Counted from the stretch's first letter, positions 49,737 to 62,556 are shown. The stretch: DNA of 64,000 nt from Branchiostoma floridae (GCF_000003815.2 NC_049990.1:11148985-11212984), one strand, 5' to 3'. The notes: generated from the letters alone by a model not told the origin. Made by a program: numbers and translations.

Positions 49737-52700
49737 ATGGCAACGGCGTCGATATCCAAAATGGCGGACGTGATTGAAAATTCGCCTGCTTTGGATGTCA
49801 ATCTTGATGAAGAAAATTATTTCGAAGATTCCTGTCACATCGATACTCCCGTGACTGGAAAAACGATATTTTGCGGCTCGTCCAAAGAAGATGTGGAGTA
49901 CGCCAAAGTCTTCTGGAAGTCCATAACTCTTCAGCCGCCGATGGAATCTCGGCTTGTGTCCGGAGACACCCGGCAGAGACTGAAAGTCGCCAGTGCTTCG
50001 TTTCAACGTACGTGTAATATCAAAATTACTAAAGATCATAGAAATTATCTTGATTTCTTTATGTTAGCGTGGAAAATTAGTATTGGGATCGGGCAAAGAA
50101 CAGGGGTTGTCAATAATACAAGTTTGAAAGTATTAAAGTTTAAAGCAGTAAAGTTTCTATGTCCCACCCTCCCCACTGTTGCAAAATGTTTTTAGAAACA
50201 CAAACTATGAAGTATTACACATACAAGGCTTTTTAACTTCAGAGGATAGCATATATGCACCTATTGAATAATAAACTATGTATTTAGTAAGGATACTTTC
50301 TCTAAGATTCTTTAGAATTTACCATATATCAACTAGATACATGTCAACATAGGCTTGTGCTTAATAATTTGAGTGACCTTGCATGTTTGTTTTTCTTACA
50401 GCCAAAAACTTTGCCCATGAGCCGGTGCCAGATTCACCCAGTAAGTAAAGTTTCTAATGTTGTAATGTGTAACCTCTTGATGGTACTTCTTATAAGCAGA
50501 ACATAGAATAAGATCACCTCATGTATCTACTACATGACACATTTTGGAACATTGTCAACTTTCAACTAACCATGTAACTATTAGTAAATCCATCTGAGTT
50601 GGTAGAAATCAGTTTGAAACAAAGGTGAGCCTTAATAATAGCCTGGAGTCCAGCCTTGATCGCCAGCAACCTTTGGGAGCGGACCAAAGCAAACAAGGCT
50701 GGACTTCAGGCTTGCGTTTTAATGTCCAACGCAAAATTGGACTTGACCAAATTTTTTATTGTCCTCAAGTCCAGTCTTTGTTAAAGGAACGAGTAATCCA
50801 CCACTTCATTGATGTAACTTTATACAGATAGAACTTGTGACTTGGTAAGCAGTAGATCATAAGTTAGGGAATTTTATGATGCTCCCTGCCTCTATTTTAT
50901 TTATAAGATGGTTGTGAGACCCTGATGTAAATGACTTCATTGATGGTTTTGTTGTTTCAGGATTAACACAGTTTCTAGAGGAGGCACACAGGCAAGAACA
51001 CGTGGAAGAGACAGAGAAACGAAGACAGCTTGTGAGTACTTAATACATGTACAAAAACATGTATTAACCTAGTCGCCCTGCTACTGGGATTGCCATGTAA
51101 CAATATTTTGCACAGAAGACAGCTGTGGGAGGGTTAAATCTAATACTAAATTTAAAAAAGATTAGAGCCATGCAATTGCTGTCACTCTTTGTGCTTTTTG
51201 GAGAGCTGAGCCTACAGATTATTTGTACGTATATTTACAACATTGCATGATTTAGATCAATCTGGCAACTTTCAAGGTTACTGTATGATGAGCAATACTT
51301 TCACCAAATGAAGTACTAGTATAGGCAGAAGTCATATTGATGTTTTTAATATGCATATGCTTCATGTAATGATGTTGGCAATGCAAAAGTAGATTGTACT
51401 AGATACCCCAGTAGTTCACCTGACATGACTGCCCCCTACTGACTTACCTGCAAAGTGCATGTCAAGTATACCTGTAATCAGTACAGAATGACTGAGAATG
51501 ACTTGTAGTACAGAATTACTTGATCCAATTGCAATGTACAAGCCAAACATGTAACAGTGCACAATTTGATTTTTTTAGAGTATCAAGAAGGAACAACAAC
51601 AACTACTTCTTCAGAAACAGAGAGAGGAAAGAATGCAGGTAAGATGTAGACAGTATATACATGTGTTAAAAGTATGAAATAAAAGTATTTTATATCTTAC
51701 ATACTTTTCCAGAGATTCTGTACTAAACGATTTTTCTCATAATGACCTTTATTTTCCTTCATTGACAGAGAGAAGAAATATTGAGAGGTCACAAGCCAAG
51801 GCAAAGAACAGAGCTCATACACTTGTGAGTACGGTTTCAGAATTTATGCTAAGGATTTTATATTAGTGCAATAATTAGTCTCATACATGTGTTCTACTAG
51901 CAAATATTGGTAATGCATACAGGTTTGAACCATTACCTTTGCCAGAATGGCTAAGGTTATGTTTTAGGCTTGTGAGTCTGTCTGTCTGTGTGTTAACAGT
52001 ATAACTCGAGAAGCCTTGGATGGATCCCGATGATATTTGGTAGGTGGATAGGGGTCGGGAAAACGAAGGTCAAGTTCGATAATGGGCCCCCTAGCGGCAT
52101 GCTAAGGTACTGCAGCAGAACCTCAATATTTGATATCTCGTGTTCTGGACATGCTGTGGTTATGATTTTTGAGTGGTAGATAGCCCTTGAGGCAGAGAGT
52201 AAGTACTATAAGTTTGGACCCCCTAGCGGCTTGTTTGGAACGCNNNNNNNNNNNNNNNNNNNNNNNNNNNNNNNNNNNNNNNNNNNNNNNNNNNNNNNNN
52301 NNNNNNNNNNNNNNNNNNNNNNNNNNNNNNNNNNNNNNNNNNNNNNNNNNNNNNNNNNNNNNNNNNNNNNNNNNNNNNNNNNNNNNNNNNNNNNNNNNAT
52401 AAATCCACTGATTTTTGAGTGGTAGATAGCCCTTGAGGCAGAGAGTAAGTACTATAAGTTTGGACCCCCTAGCGGCTTGTTTGGAACTGCAGTCGCCGAT
52501 TTCCTTTCAAACTTTGGACGAGAATAACTCGAGAACGTGTTGATGAATCATCACGATTTTTGGTATGTAGATAGCCCAAGTAACAATGTACATTATGAAA
52601 AACTAATTATGCAAATCAGGAACTAATTTACATAATTAATGAGGAAAGTTTATAAATCCACTGCATTTCATGATAGGACTTTCAAACTTGTCACATGTAT

Positions 52701-53490
52701 AGATGAGAAAGAGAGAAATATCAATGCATGTTAATTATGCAGATGATGATCTCATTTGCATAATTAATGGAAATATGAACGTGCTGACGGATCGTCATGA
52801 TTTTTGGTATGTTGATAGCCTAAGTAAAACGTTACATAATGAGATACCAGTTATGCAAATTAACAGCTAATTTGCATAATTAATGAGGAAAGTTGATAAA
52901 TCCACTGTATTCCGTGATAGGACTTTCAGACTTGTCTCATATGTAACTGAGAAAGATGGCAGAGAGTAATAGGTGTATGTTTGGGTCCGCTAACATCTTT
53001 TCTTGAACTGCAGGAGCCGGTTTAGTTTCCTACTTTGAAAGATAATAAGTCAAGAAGGGATTGAATGGATCATCATGATTTTTGGTATGCTGACAGCTTA
53101 AGTGATGCTTGATACAATTTAATATTAGTATGTAAATAGGGATCTAATTTGTATAAGCAATGGCAAAATGTTATGAACCAACTCCAGGCATATAAGATAA
53201 AATATAATGAGTAGCACATTTATGTCTTCAGACATCATTCTACATAACAAACCTGGTTTATTTGGCAAAGGTATGTTTATTACTGTTTTTGTAGGATGTT
53301 GGGCCAAATTTTGATCCAAGATATATATTGAAATTAATGTTCATTTCTATAAGAAAAGTAATGCAATAAGACAACACGTCTACTTGTTTCCAGACCTACC
53401 AGCAGTGATGAGGAACAAGAGGAAGACCCCATGTTGGAGCTGGACAAATTCGAACAGGCAAAAGGCCTTCAGGACTTAGACTCTGACTAG
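49737..53490 (+). CDS. HOATZ: HOATZ cilia- and flagella-associated protein (6 coding exons)
   Basis: Exons 49737-50007, 50402-50440, 50961-51031, 51579-51638, 51769-51824 and 53394-53490 join in frame to 197 aa. An ATG at 49761 (aaaATGGcg) has the better initiation context and would give 189 aa. Recognised from two conserved stretches of HOATZ (vertebrate C11orf88): [14 protein letters not shown] with a following PPMESRLV...QRL, and the coiled-coil-like [11 protein letters not shown] near the middle; the acidic end SSDEEQEED also fits. In mammals HOATZ is needed for motile cilia and sperm flagella and acts with the enolase ENO4; here this is inferred by orthology. The protein is soluble and hydrophilic, with no signal peptide. 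Intron 5 holds a 1.3-kb MITE with an assembly gap. Confidence 0.85.
51936..53271. mobile_element. TA-flanked MITE, copy 2 (HOATZ intron 5)
   Basis: Same family as the element in G intron 1: identical CCTTTGCCA / TGGCAAAGG ends, TA at 51934-51935 and 53272-53273, the same internal blocks. It is interrupted by an N gap; sequence on the two sides of the gap repeats (TTTTTGAGTGGTAGATAGCC), so the true length is uncertain. Confidence 0.85.
52244..52398. other. Assembly gap, 155 N
   Basis: Run of N inside the second MITE copy, probably caused by its internal repeats. Confidence 0.98.
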
Positions 53491-53765
53491 TGTCAAGAAT
53501 CGATATTACTAGATAGGCTTTTTTTGTTAAATGCTATTATAATTTGGCTTTCACCAGTTGTTGCTTTACCCAATTTAGAACTTTTTTTAGAATCAAGATT
53601 ATGCAATCATCTTGATATAGATTTCAAATACAGTACTAGTAACTGTATGTTTGTTGCTACATTTGTACTGTTGTTATTTTGAATTTGCCTACCTTTTTCA
53701 AAGATGAGTAGATTAAGGTTTAAACCGTAAAAACCATCTATCATTCCACTTTGTCTATTCTGCAA

Positions 53766-53960
53766 CTCTCCAAGCAGAGATTAGGCTCCGGCTGTTTTTT
53801 TAGTCGTTTTTATCGGGCTTTCTATCTTTTTTTTAATATCTTGCTGTGTCAAAACCAGTTTGGCTGTCGTACTTCAGGAAAAATGACAAAATAGAAAGCC
53901 CGATAAAAACGACTAAAAAACGTTAAAAAAACAGCCGGAGCCTAACCTCTGCTTGGAGAG
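53766..53960. mobile_element. Snap-back (hairpin) MITE, long form
   Basis: Starts CTCTCCAAGCAGAG and ends CTCTGCTTGGAGAG. The arms continue as GGCTCCGGCTGTTTTTTT and CGTTTTTATCGGGCTTTCTA with near-perfect complements, so the whole 195 bp folds on itself around a short spacer. An 11-bp direct repeat (TATTCTGCAAC) flanks it, consistent with target-site duplication. It lies 275 bp past the HOATZ stop codon. Confidence 0.85.
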
Positions 53961-54281
53961 TATATTCTGCAACACACTTTCAAATGGGTATCAATTTGCT
54001 TTGATAGTTTTAATAGCTATTGTGAAAGTAATATATCAATAGTTCCAGTATTATTTGATTTCTTGTTCAAGGAGTTTAACCAGCATATGATGTTAGGTAA
54101 TAAAGTAAGGTTCTGTGTTTCAATGATAACACTTGTACACATTGTAGAGAGACACTTTCTTTTTAATATCATTCTCACATTTTCTTAAATATATTATCCA
54201 TTTATCCATTACAAAACATCAAGTAGAGATCATTTTCCCCTCTTTTTAACTTCAATGCAACTTTGATTTGTATATTCGAAT

Positions 54282-54611
54282 CAGGGGTCTAGCCAGCGTC
54301 CGTTGACGGAAATTTGCTGCGTCTGACGGAAAAATTTTAAAACAAATCTGTCAACCTTGACGGACAAAAATCCTTGGTGGAAGCTACATGCGGCTTGGGG
54401 ATGCCGTCCACGGCCGTAAAAGCCACACACTGTTTGTTTTGCTATTGTTATGATTGTTGACAATGTGTGTCGGCGCCCTTTCGCATATACGATAATCTCA
54501 TTAAAACCCGTTTTTCAAGGTCTCAGTTCAGTCCTTCTAATTAATTTTCGCGGTTTTCGCGACGATTGTAATTGGCTGACGGAAAAAAATTTTGAGCTGG
54601 CTAAAGCCCTG
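54282..54611. mobile_element. hAT-type MITE
   Basis: Ends CAGGGGTCTAGCCAGC and GCTGGCTAAAGCCCTG are inverted repeats beginning CAGGG, flanked by the 8-bp direct repeats ATTCGAAT / ATTTGAAT. Both traits are typical of hAT elements. The interior repeats GACGGA(A) motifs and has no transposase. Confidence 0.75.
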
Positions 54612-54619
54612 ATTTGAAT

Positions 54620-55587
54620 ACTGGTTATGTTTACGTGTAGTAACATGCAGATTATCATTCCACAGTACACCAAAATAGAGCATCATCTACAAATCACAAA
54701 TTCTCAATGCCATATCACTCAGCACTATACAAGACATTCTAAATACTCCATCTTCAAGTCTCATAAAGTTATTTTCAAATATATATTATTATCACAACAC
54801 TCAACAGTATACATTGTCAAAAATCTGATGTTCTTAGTACATTTTCAAGTCTCATATATGATAGTTATTTTATATATCAAAAGAATCACTAAGATTCACA
54901 AACACTCTTAGTTGACAATTGCTACTTTACTACTACAAATGTACTTTGTCATTGTGCTACTTTATTACTACATTGACATTTCACAATTGTCTACTTTACA
55001 AGTCACACATTATGGCTTCAAAATTCTTCAAAGGCAAATTCAAGAAGTACAATATCCAATGAACTAGCAGCATTGCAAATTACTGAAAATAGTTTTAGCC
55101 AGTAATATACTTAACATCAATCTTGGCACATTTTCTTTTTTTGTTATAGAAATATATTTCATTATAATTATTGAGCAAATCAAAGGATTGCAAACCTTAA
55201 ATGCATCTGTAGACTTATATTAAAGTACATAGAAAGATTGGGTTAAGAAGTATGAAAAGCATCAAACTCATTGTACATGCGTATAGTGGTATATAAGAGC
55301 TAATATTGTCATCATAACTTACATTTATATCTCAGTCTGTACAAATTTGTTTGTAGAAATGGGTAGTGTAGGCACAAATTTATACTCAACGGCAAAGACA
55401 AGGCATTAGCTATTAAACAGGACATCACTGTTGACAATATAGTTGATTCTCAAAAGTTTTCTTACATATGCCATACAACAGCACATCAAAGACAGTTTTG
55501 TGACAGTTATCAATGTGTCATTCCAAAAATCGTACAAGGTATGTGACTGTGTCTTTACCTGTATACTTGTAGTCCCTATGCTAGAGA
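54620..55587. other. AT-rich intergenic, no gene seen
   Basis: Between the hAT-type MITE and the next inverted-repeat element. Only short chance frames; I see nothing that supports a gene. Confidence 0.5.
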
Positions 55588-56531
55588 TACTGTAAATAAT
55601 GAAATATTCACAGCGGTTTTATCTTTCCAGTTTTCACGGTGAAGATTCAAAACATCCACACAAATGCTTCTTCTGTCTTCTGCCCTCCTAGAGTGGATTC
55701 CAAGTCACCGAGAGGGTTTTGAAATAATATTTGTAATAAGTTTGAACTATTCTAAGCAAAAGAACATTTCAGTCACTGAAGTTCTAAATTGTTCAAACAA
55801 TTGAAAATGAAAGTTTGAACATGTTTGAACCTATCTACATATGTTGGAAACATTGGGAAATTAATGGTACAAATATCTCTTTATTTACAACAATTTAGAA
55901 ACATCTATGTGTTTTTGTTATTGTTGGAACATGTGATTATATGTTCCAACAATTTGCGTCATGTTTTTCCTCCATAAAAACTTTTATTACCCCAATAAAC
56001 AAAGCTGCTAATATGGGCCTTTTGTTTGGGTCTTGTATTTTTAGATTTTCTTTCATAGACACTAGTGGCTCTTTTGTGAAAAGCTGTCAGACAGACACAA
56101 TTTCCTGTACTTGGCAGGGATGTGTGAATTGCCCTCTTCCCAGCCCACTGACCCGGTTTCATCATTTTGTTTCACTGTTCGAACATATGATCACATGTGA
56201 TCACAAATGATGAATCTATGTTGGAACAGTTTAGAAACTAACAGAAATAATGGATTTGATGTTAGAAATGTTTCTAACATGTATGAACACTAGACAAAAT
56301 ATTTAGAACATCACACAGATGTTATAAATAGTTCTAAACAGTTACTTATCACATTTAGAATGTTATAAAGATTTTTAAAATGTTGGAACAAAAGGCAAGA
56401 AAGACCCTCTTGGTAATGTGGAATCGACTCTACCCCATTGTTTCCAACATGACCTTAAAACCACTGTGAACACTCCAATTTTTAACAGAAAAATCAAATC
56501 CCCACAAAGTGAAGGGCATTTACAATACTCA
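55588..56531. mobile_element. Inverted-repeat element rich in GTT-NN-AAC motifs
   Basis: Left TACTGTAAATAATGAAATAT... and right ...GGCATTTACAATA are inverted relatives; about 150 bp from each end the pattern (TTCACAG.GGTTTTA, GAGT.GATTCCA....ACC.AGAGGGT) is repeated in inverse orientation. The centre is packed with TGTTGGAAC, GTTCTAAA, GTTTGAAC and GTTCGAAC words. The terminal ACTGTAAAT also resembles the short element at 4333-4543. Confidence 0.6.
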
Positions 56532-56583
56532 AACATGACTCCGCCAGATTAGCCAGTTTAAGAGATGTCAATCAAAAAGACGG

Positions 56584-59123
56584 TTACTGAATATCCAGCT
56601 CATGGTCCGCCATGTCGTACATGTCCTTGTACTTGTCAAACAGCACGGTGAGCTCAGCGATGTACTTCCTCTGTAGGGCTTCCACCTCCTCTTCTGTCGG
56701 GTTCTCATTCTTCTCCACAGGGATTGGGGTGCCCACTGGAAACAAACAAGAGATGACAGACTTCAGTCCTTACCCTTAATGCTTTGCAACCCTTCCAGTC
56801 CCACAGACAGAAATATGCTCTAATTTCACGGGTCTTAGTGGCAAGTGTGCAGATGTTGACACACTGGCAGCACCAAATCCAAGGTGTTTTTGGCTAGCCC
56901 TTTGTAATACTAATGGCCACAGGCTTAAGTTAGGCAACACTGGCTGTGCAATTGCTGAACAGCCAAACCAGTAAAATGAATATGGCAATATATGCTATGG
57001 TAAGATAGTTTGAATCACATGCAGAAACAAAACAGACAAAGCTAATAACAAAGCAGAACTCTGAAAGAGTTATCAGAAAGAAGATAATGCATAATAAGGC
57101 AATGCTTATAATGACTTAAAGCAACAAATTTGAGAGCTGACTCCATACCGATTGTGTGGATGGGTTTCCGGTAAGGCACGATGCCGAAGGTGTACTGGAA
57201 CACGCCCCGCCCGTGGAACAGCGGGGTAGCGAAACCCGTGAACCTCTGCAGCTTGGTCTGGAAACTCCTGATGAACGACCCGGGTGGGTTGTTCAGCTGG
57301 GTGTAGATCTCGTTTTCACCAAAGGAGTACACAGGAACCAGGTCAGCACTATGGAGGGAAAGAAAACAACATGTTAAAGTGTTAACTTTACAATCATGTT
57401 TTATTAGATAAAGCTAAACATTATTTGATAAAGCTAGTAGCATGGCAGCTAGTAACCCTGTCTCTGGGCTTGGGCTGTCTCCAGCTTAGAATTTTTATCC
57501 GTCCCACTCATTGTTTGGGAGCCCATTTTTTTGGATTTTCCTAGTTAAATATGTTATTTTAAGCTTATGAAAGTACATTTTCAATAGCTTCATGTCAATT
57601 TTGTGACGAATGAGGTAAAATTATTTTCCATCCCAACAAGCAAATATCCGTACGGGTCCTGGAGACAGCACTGCTCTGGGAAAAGAAGTTTGGACTTTTG
57701 GGGCTTAAACTCCCTGGAGCACTAATTTGAGATCGGCGGGCTGACTGCCTTGGGCCGAATAAACTGGCTAGCTGCCCGATCCTGTCTGGTATCCAGGGAA
57801 ATCTTCTTAGCAACAGACAAGTCAGATGTAGCTGACAACGAAATTGTTATGTGGCTGGCTTCAGTCTGTAATCTGCATAGCCCCTGTGAAAACAGAAGAA
57901 TAGAATAGACAGTATAAAACTCACCCATGCTTCATAGCCATCCTGATAAAGCCTTTGCGTCTCTTGATAGTCAAAGTACACTTCCCAGGCATGGCATCCA
58001 GGGACTCGATGGCACCTCCTGCGAGTTTAGAAAGTCGATGTAATAAATATTTTTTATACTTCAAAACTTCATCAATTTCTGTGGACCCTTATAAGGTAAA
58101 CAAAAGTATTAAAAGTGTGAAGTAGGCACACCGACAGCATCACTGAATAGATAAAGGAATGCAGTGTGATGATTTTTCAGAAGAGAGATCACCAGGAAAG
58201 CTTACAACCACCACAACAACAGGACATTTCCCTACCAACAACAATGACAGCAGCGTTGCCTGTTCCTTGTCTGGTCAGAATCCATTCCACAGACTCACGG
58301 CTCACAGCACAGCATCCTATAAAAGAAAAATTCAAACTTAAATTGTTGCAGTTTTGCAGTATTATATATAAATATATGTTACCTAATGCAATCTTAACGC
58401 CAAGTTTTGTTTTCTGCCCACCTAACCCTAGGGAAAAGTATTTAAAAAGCTTGTTTCAATTGTTAACTGAAAAGCTCAGCAAACACTCCACATTCTCTCT
58501 ACTTCAAAATCAAATGCCTGCAAAGTTAAAGGCCTTTACAGTATGTCCCACTTAGAAGCAAGCAGCTAGGTGGTCTGAAAAGTATAATTCAATTTCCATT
58601 GATCTTACTTTCGTGTTGTAGATTTGGTTCTAATCTTACCACTGGTCATCACGTAATCTCTGTGCCATGGCATCCAGAATATTCCCGTCAGGATCAGCAA
58701 GTGGGGACGGATTCCGGGAAACTCCTCCGAGAAGTTTGTCCCTTCCGTACCGAAGTTCACAAAAGCCCCCGCGCTCAGCACGCCGTGCGGATGGAAGCCG
58801 AAAACGTAGTTCTTCTCCGGGTCCAGGTCTGCACTTTTGACGAGCTCCATGGGGAAGTATTCGGCCATGTATTTCCACAGGGTCCAGTTACGGACCCACT
58901 GGAAGCGCCGGCCCCCCCTGTGGGGCGTGTTGATGTCGTAGAAGATGACCCAGGTGGCGTACAGTACGGAGAACCACCACCATCGCGTGAAGAGGAGAAC
59001 GACAGCCAGGATGCAGCAGGAGTGCCCCAGCAGGAGGAAGCACAGACACCACTTCAGCACCGCGGCAGTCTGCAGGCGCCGCTTCATGGGGATGTTCAGG
59101 GGGGCAAACTCGATGCCGAACAT
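56584..59123 (-). CDS. MOGAT2: Monoacylglycerol O-acyltransferase 2-like, DGAT2 family (5 coding exons)
   Basis: Coding exons on the minus strand, in order: 59123-58640, 58316-58236, 58018-57925, 57348-57149, 56735-56584. They join in frame to 336 aa, the usual length for MOGAT2. The N-terminus IEFAPLNIPMKRRLQTAAVL matches MOGAT/DGAT2 proteins, followed by a hydrophobic hairpin (about 23-63) expected in the ER membrane. The family's HPHG catalytic motif is at 111-114, FPGIRPH follows, then GGA-x-E at the exon 2/3 joint, RKGF, FGENE, and PLFHGRGVFQY. The family acylates monoacylglycerol or diacylglycerol with acyl-CoA to build triacylglycerol. Sequence feel is nearer MOGAT than DGAT2 (short N-terminus), but substrate cannot be settled by eye. 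Exon 1 is GC-rich compared with its introns. Any 5' UTR exon is not identified. Confidence 0.87.
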
Positions 59124-59288
59124 CTTGGACAATCCTTTTCAACACTAGACAAAGGTGCAGACTGGTCAGAGGTTTGCAGAAAACTGGTGTCAAACTGAAC
59201 GTTTTACTGGACTGTACAATACTGAAACAAAAATAAGTTAGATTTTTCTCCTTTAAACTGAAAACTATAATTTATGTAGGTAAAGTTA

Positions 59289-59384
59289 CTCTCCAAGCAG
59301 AGGTTGGTGGGAAAATCGTGACCTTTTCCTTTTATCGAAAGAAAAAAAGGTCACGATTTTTCCCACCAACCTCTGCTTGGAGAG
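59289..59384. mobile_element. Snap-back MITE, short form
   Basis: 96 bp, CTCTCCAAGCAGAGG...CCTCTGCTTGGAGAG, almost entirely self-complementary with a loop of about a dozen bases. Ends are shared with the element at 53766-53960 while the arm interiors differ. A direct repeat TAGGTAAAG lies on both sides. It sits about 165 bp upstream of the MOGAT2-like start codon. Confidence 0.85.
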
Positions 59385-59399
59385 TAGGTAAAGCTATTC

Positions 59400-62300
59400 A
59401 TTGCATTGGAACCATTGTTGATGTGCACAGACCGTCAGAGTCACGTATTTCTCATACCGGAAACATTTAAACACTGATTCACAATCGAGACACGTGGTCA
59501 CTGTCACCTCACGCACTAGATCAGTACATTCTTGTAGAGTATATTCTATATTTGCAAACGTCTACGTGGACTGAAATACATAATATATTTTTATAATTTG
59601 CATACACATTAAGGTCTGAGTAAACCCATGCTGAGGCATATCTTGAAAATAATTTTATTCCGTCAGAAGTGGTGTTTCTTTATGCCTATTTTGAAGATCT
59701 TTGATGTTTTTTACCCAAATGACACAATTTGACCCCTATATTGAAGGGGAAATTATTGTTTTTCACCCCCCTGGAAAATGGGGCTTTATGGAGAACAGCC
59801 GGCTCCGCCCCTTGGGGAGAGCACAGCTGGTATCATGGCGGGAAAACAAGAGGCGGCTGGACCAATCAGGCTGCGCTATGTGGAGGACGACAAACCTACC
59901 AGCTGTACCAAGAATGAAGACTAAGAGGATTCCCGGATTATTTGTATATACAATAAAACATTATTTTGGTGTGAGGAAAAGTTTTATTCAGTAACATGTC
60001 TTTCAATTTAAACTTGAATTAATTCAGTGCCTGCAAACTCCGATCTATCGTCAACTGCAACGACTTTCTTTCTTGGAATGGATAGCAACGTAAACAACAG
60101 CCTGACTGCACTGATAAATGATATTTGTGAACAAGTATGACAAAAGAACAGTAACATTAGCGTTCATTTTTATTGTAAAAAATTCAATGTTTTCAAACTC
60201 CAATCTTTACAGTAATGTAACTGCTTTCTTTCTTGGATGTCCATTACAGAGTAACGTTATTGCCGAGATCTCGGCAGTTGGACATAATTTATCGGAAGAA
60301 CATAATTTTCGGACCGACTACACGGCAACTATCTTGACAATTTTACATATTGAGTAGTTGAAGAATAACTTCGACAAACATTACAACATGCAGGTTGTCG
60401 ATATTTTGTAGACAGTGTAGAACTTCAAACGTGAAATAAGTAAATGTCCGATCCTTCACTACGGACGAAAAATTCCTCAACAATTTGCTAAATTATCATT
60501 CCATACCACATTCGGCCTTTCTCGGGGCTATCTATCCCGGACACTTTTCAATCTCATCGTCAGGTCCTGTAGAGGCTGTTTTCGTACCGAGAACGGTGGA
60601 AAATCGTGAGCGCAGACGTGCATATTTTTCTCGGCTCATGTCACGGCATGGCATAACAAAGGGACGCGAGGGTCCGGCATCAGAAACAAGTCCGTAACTC
60701 CAGAAAAAGCGGGCAGAGTGTCTCCAGAAATGCATCAGAATAATCCGTAAGACTTCCCCTACAATACTTTGTAGGATATATCCCTGTATACGGCCTTTTT
60801 CCGGCCCAAAATTCGCCATGAAGCGCAAGGCGCGTTTCGCCCGTCATCTAGTCCGCCATCTTAGCTGGGGCGGCATGGCTGTGACGTCATCGCGTGTTGT
60901 TGTTTGTTTCAGCTGGGCAGCTTTTGCGGAGTCACCCCCGGCTTGGATTTGCAAATCGCGCCATTTCTGTTGACTACTGCGTGTTGAAAGGTCAATGACC
61001 TCGCATTTTACCGGAAGTGAGCGGGCCTATGGAATGCAGGCCAAAACCCGGCGATTTTGGCTCTTTTACGGCCCCTGAACGGGAAATACGTTACAACTAC
61101 AATAGATATATGATTTTTAGAGTGAACCCATGGTAAAACTACTCATAGAATATGGGGAAAACGGTCATTTTTGTGGAGATAACCCTCTAAACTAAAGCTT
61201 CAAATTCGGCCGAAACGAAACGGTGCTATTTGAGTCCCCCAGGGCTGGGGGCATGGGGGGCAATAAAAATTCACACAAAAAAATTCGTTAAAAATCAGTA
61301 CTTGGAAATATGATGAAAAACGAATTTGTATGGCTTGCCATCACTATTATGGTCATATGCCAGAGATTCCATTGACTTTTTTCCAATCCCCAGCCTGTAG
61401 GTTCATTTTTTCTGGAAATGGGCGTGGCCCCATAATAATTGATGACGTCATCATGACGTCATAAAAATCTGCATAAATTACCGGCTGGCAATAAGATACT
61501 TTATGACAAAAACTTAGAGTCCATGCTTAACTGCAACATGTACTTTTTGACACCCCAAAAGTCCTCAGCAAGGGTTTTCTCGGACCTTAACTCTAACTTT
61601 GCATACACATCTTTAACGTTACCATCTTCGGTCAAATGACAGAAATTCAAGTGGTACGAAAAAAGATAATAATTTCAGAAAACGTTCCGTTTGTCTGAAA
61701 CCTTCTTACAAAAGATACCTGATCTTTAGGTCGAGACTCAAGTGATCTTTGCCCCCCATAAACTTTTGCACCTGAAGACTTGTTTATCAGCTTTCCCAAT
61801 CGACATAACGTTACATGCATGAAAACAACGTAAGTTCAGCTCTCTTCTACTCGGTTTACATCACAAACATCACGACAGTGTGGTCTATATATTGCTTGAA
61901 GGTAAAAGTAGACTTACGCCCAGGAAAAAGTGCTGACGAACGCGAAGCACGTTCCTGACGGCGACCTTACTCCACAGCGACCTTAGCACGCACCAAAACA
62001 ACAAGGCACAGATTCACCTTTGCCCTCATCAGGTGCAGACGGTTCCATTCAATATTATAGGGATAAATTGGATAAATTTGGCGATTGCAATAAGTTAACT
62101 TGAACCATGAATCTAAAAATAAATGAAGTTAATATCATTAGCGTCGATGGAATATTCTTACTATCATGTATCATTTTAATTGATATTTGAATGATATTTT
62201 ACTCTAATCTACTTTACTCTTTTTTGAATGGTACCATCCATTGTTGTGGTGTAAACCTGCGCTTTACGATATTTCCGCTAGAGGACCTTACAGCAGAACA

Positions 62301-62480
62301 CAAAGAAAGAGGATACAAAAATGCAATGTTTTTACACGTAAAAAGAATATTATAACAGCCTGTATGCAATATCACATCTGTTTGTGCAAGAATGTGAAAG
62401 TTTAAGACCAAGAATGGCAACAATAGACATTCGTTATGCTTACGCAAGTTTAAAATGTTAATATCAACCACTCTTCACAA
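59400..62480. other. Intergenic, no supported gene
   Basis: About 3 kb upstream of the MOGAT2-like gene. The part at 60500-61500 has higher GC, a GCCGCCATCTT-type site near 60850 and TGACGTCA-like words, so it may hold a promoter or a repeat. The minus-strand frame at 60532-60828 (98 aa) has no domain I recognise. Confidence 0.4.
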
Positions 62481-62485
62481 CGAAA

Positions 62486-62556
62486 TCCCATATGGTCTAG
62501 TGGTTAGGATTTGGCGCTCTCACCGCCAAGGCCCGGGTTCGATTCCCGGTGTGGGA
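62486..62556 (+). tRNA. tRNA-Glu (CTC)
   Basis: 71 bp that fold as a full cloverleaf: acceptor TCCCATA with TGTGGGA, D arm GGTCTAGTGGTTAGG, anticodon stem TGGCG/CGCCA around loop CTCTCAC with anticodon CTC at 62519-62521, T arm CCGGGTTCGATTCCCGG. Nearly identical to metazoan tRNA-Glu. Internal A and B boxes are intact and no intron is present. Confidence 0.95.

Noticed and set aside
59124-59132. Extension of the MOGAT2-like start to a TTG three codons upstream
   Set aside because: The first ATG is at 59123 and gives the usual N-terminus of the family.
58599-59198. 199-codon plus-strand frame
   Set aside because: Antisense to the GC-rich first coding exon of the MOGAT2-like gene; the minus strand has the conserved HPHG protein.
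60532-60828. 98-codon minus-strand frame in a GC-richer segment
   Set aside because: No recognisable domain or splice context; left as unsupported.
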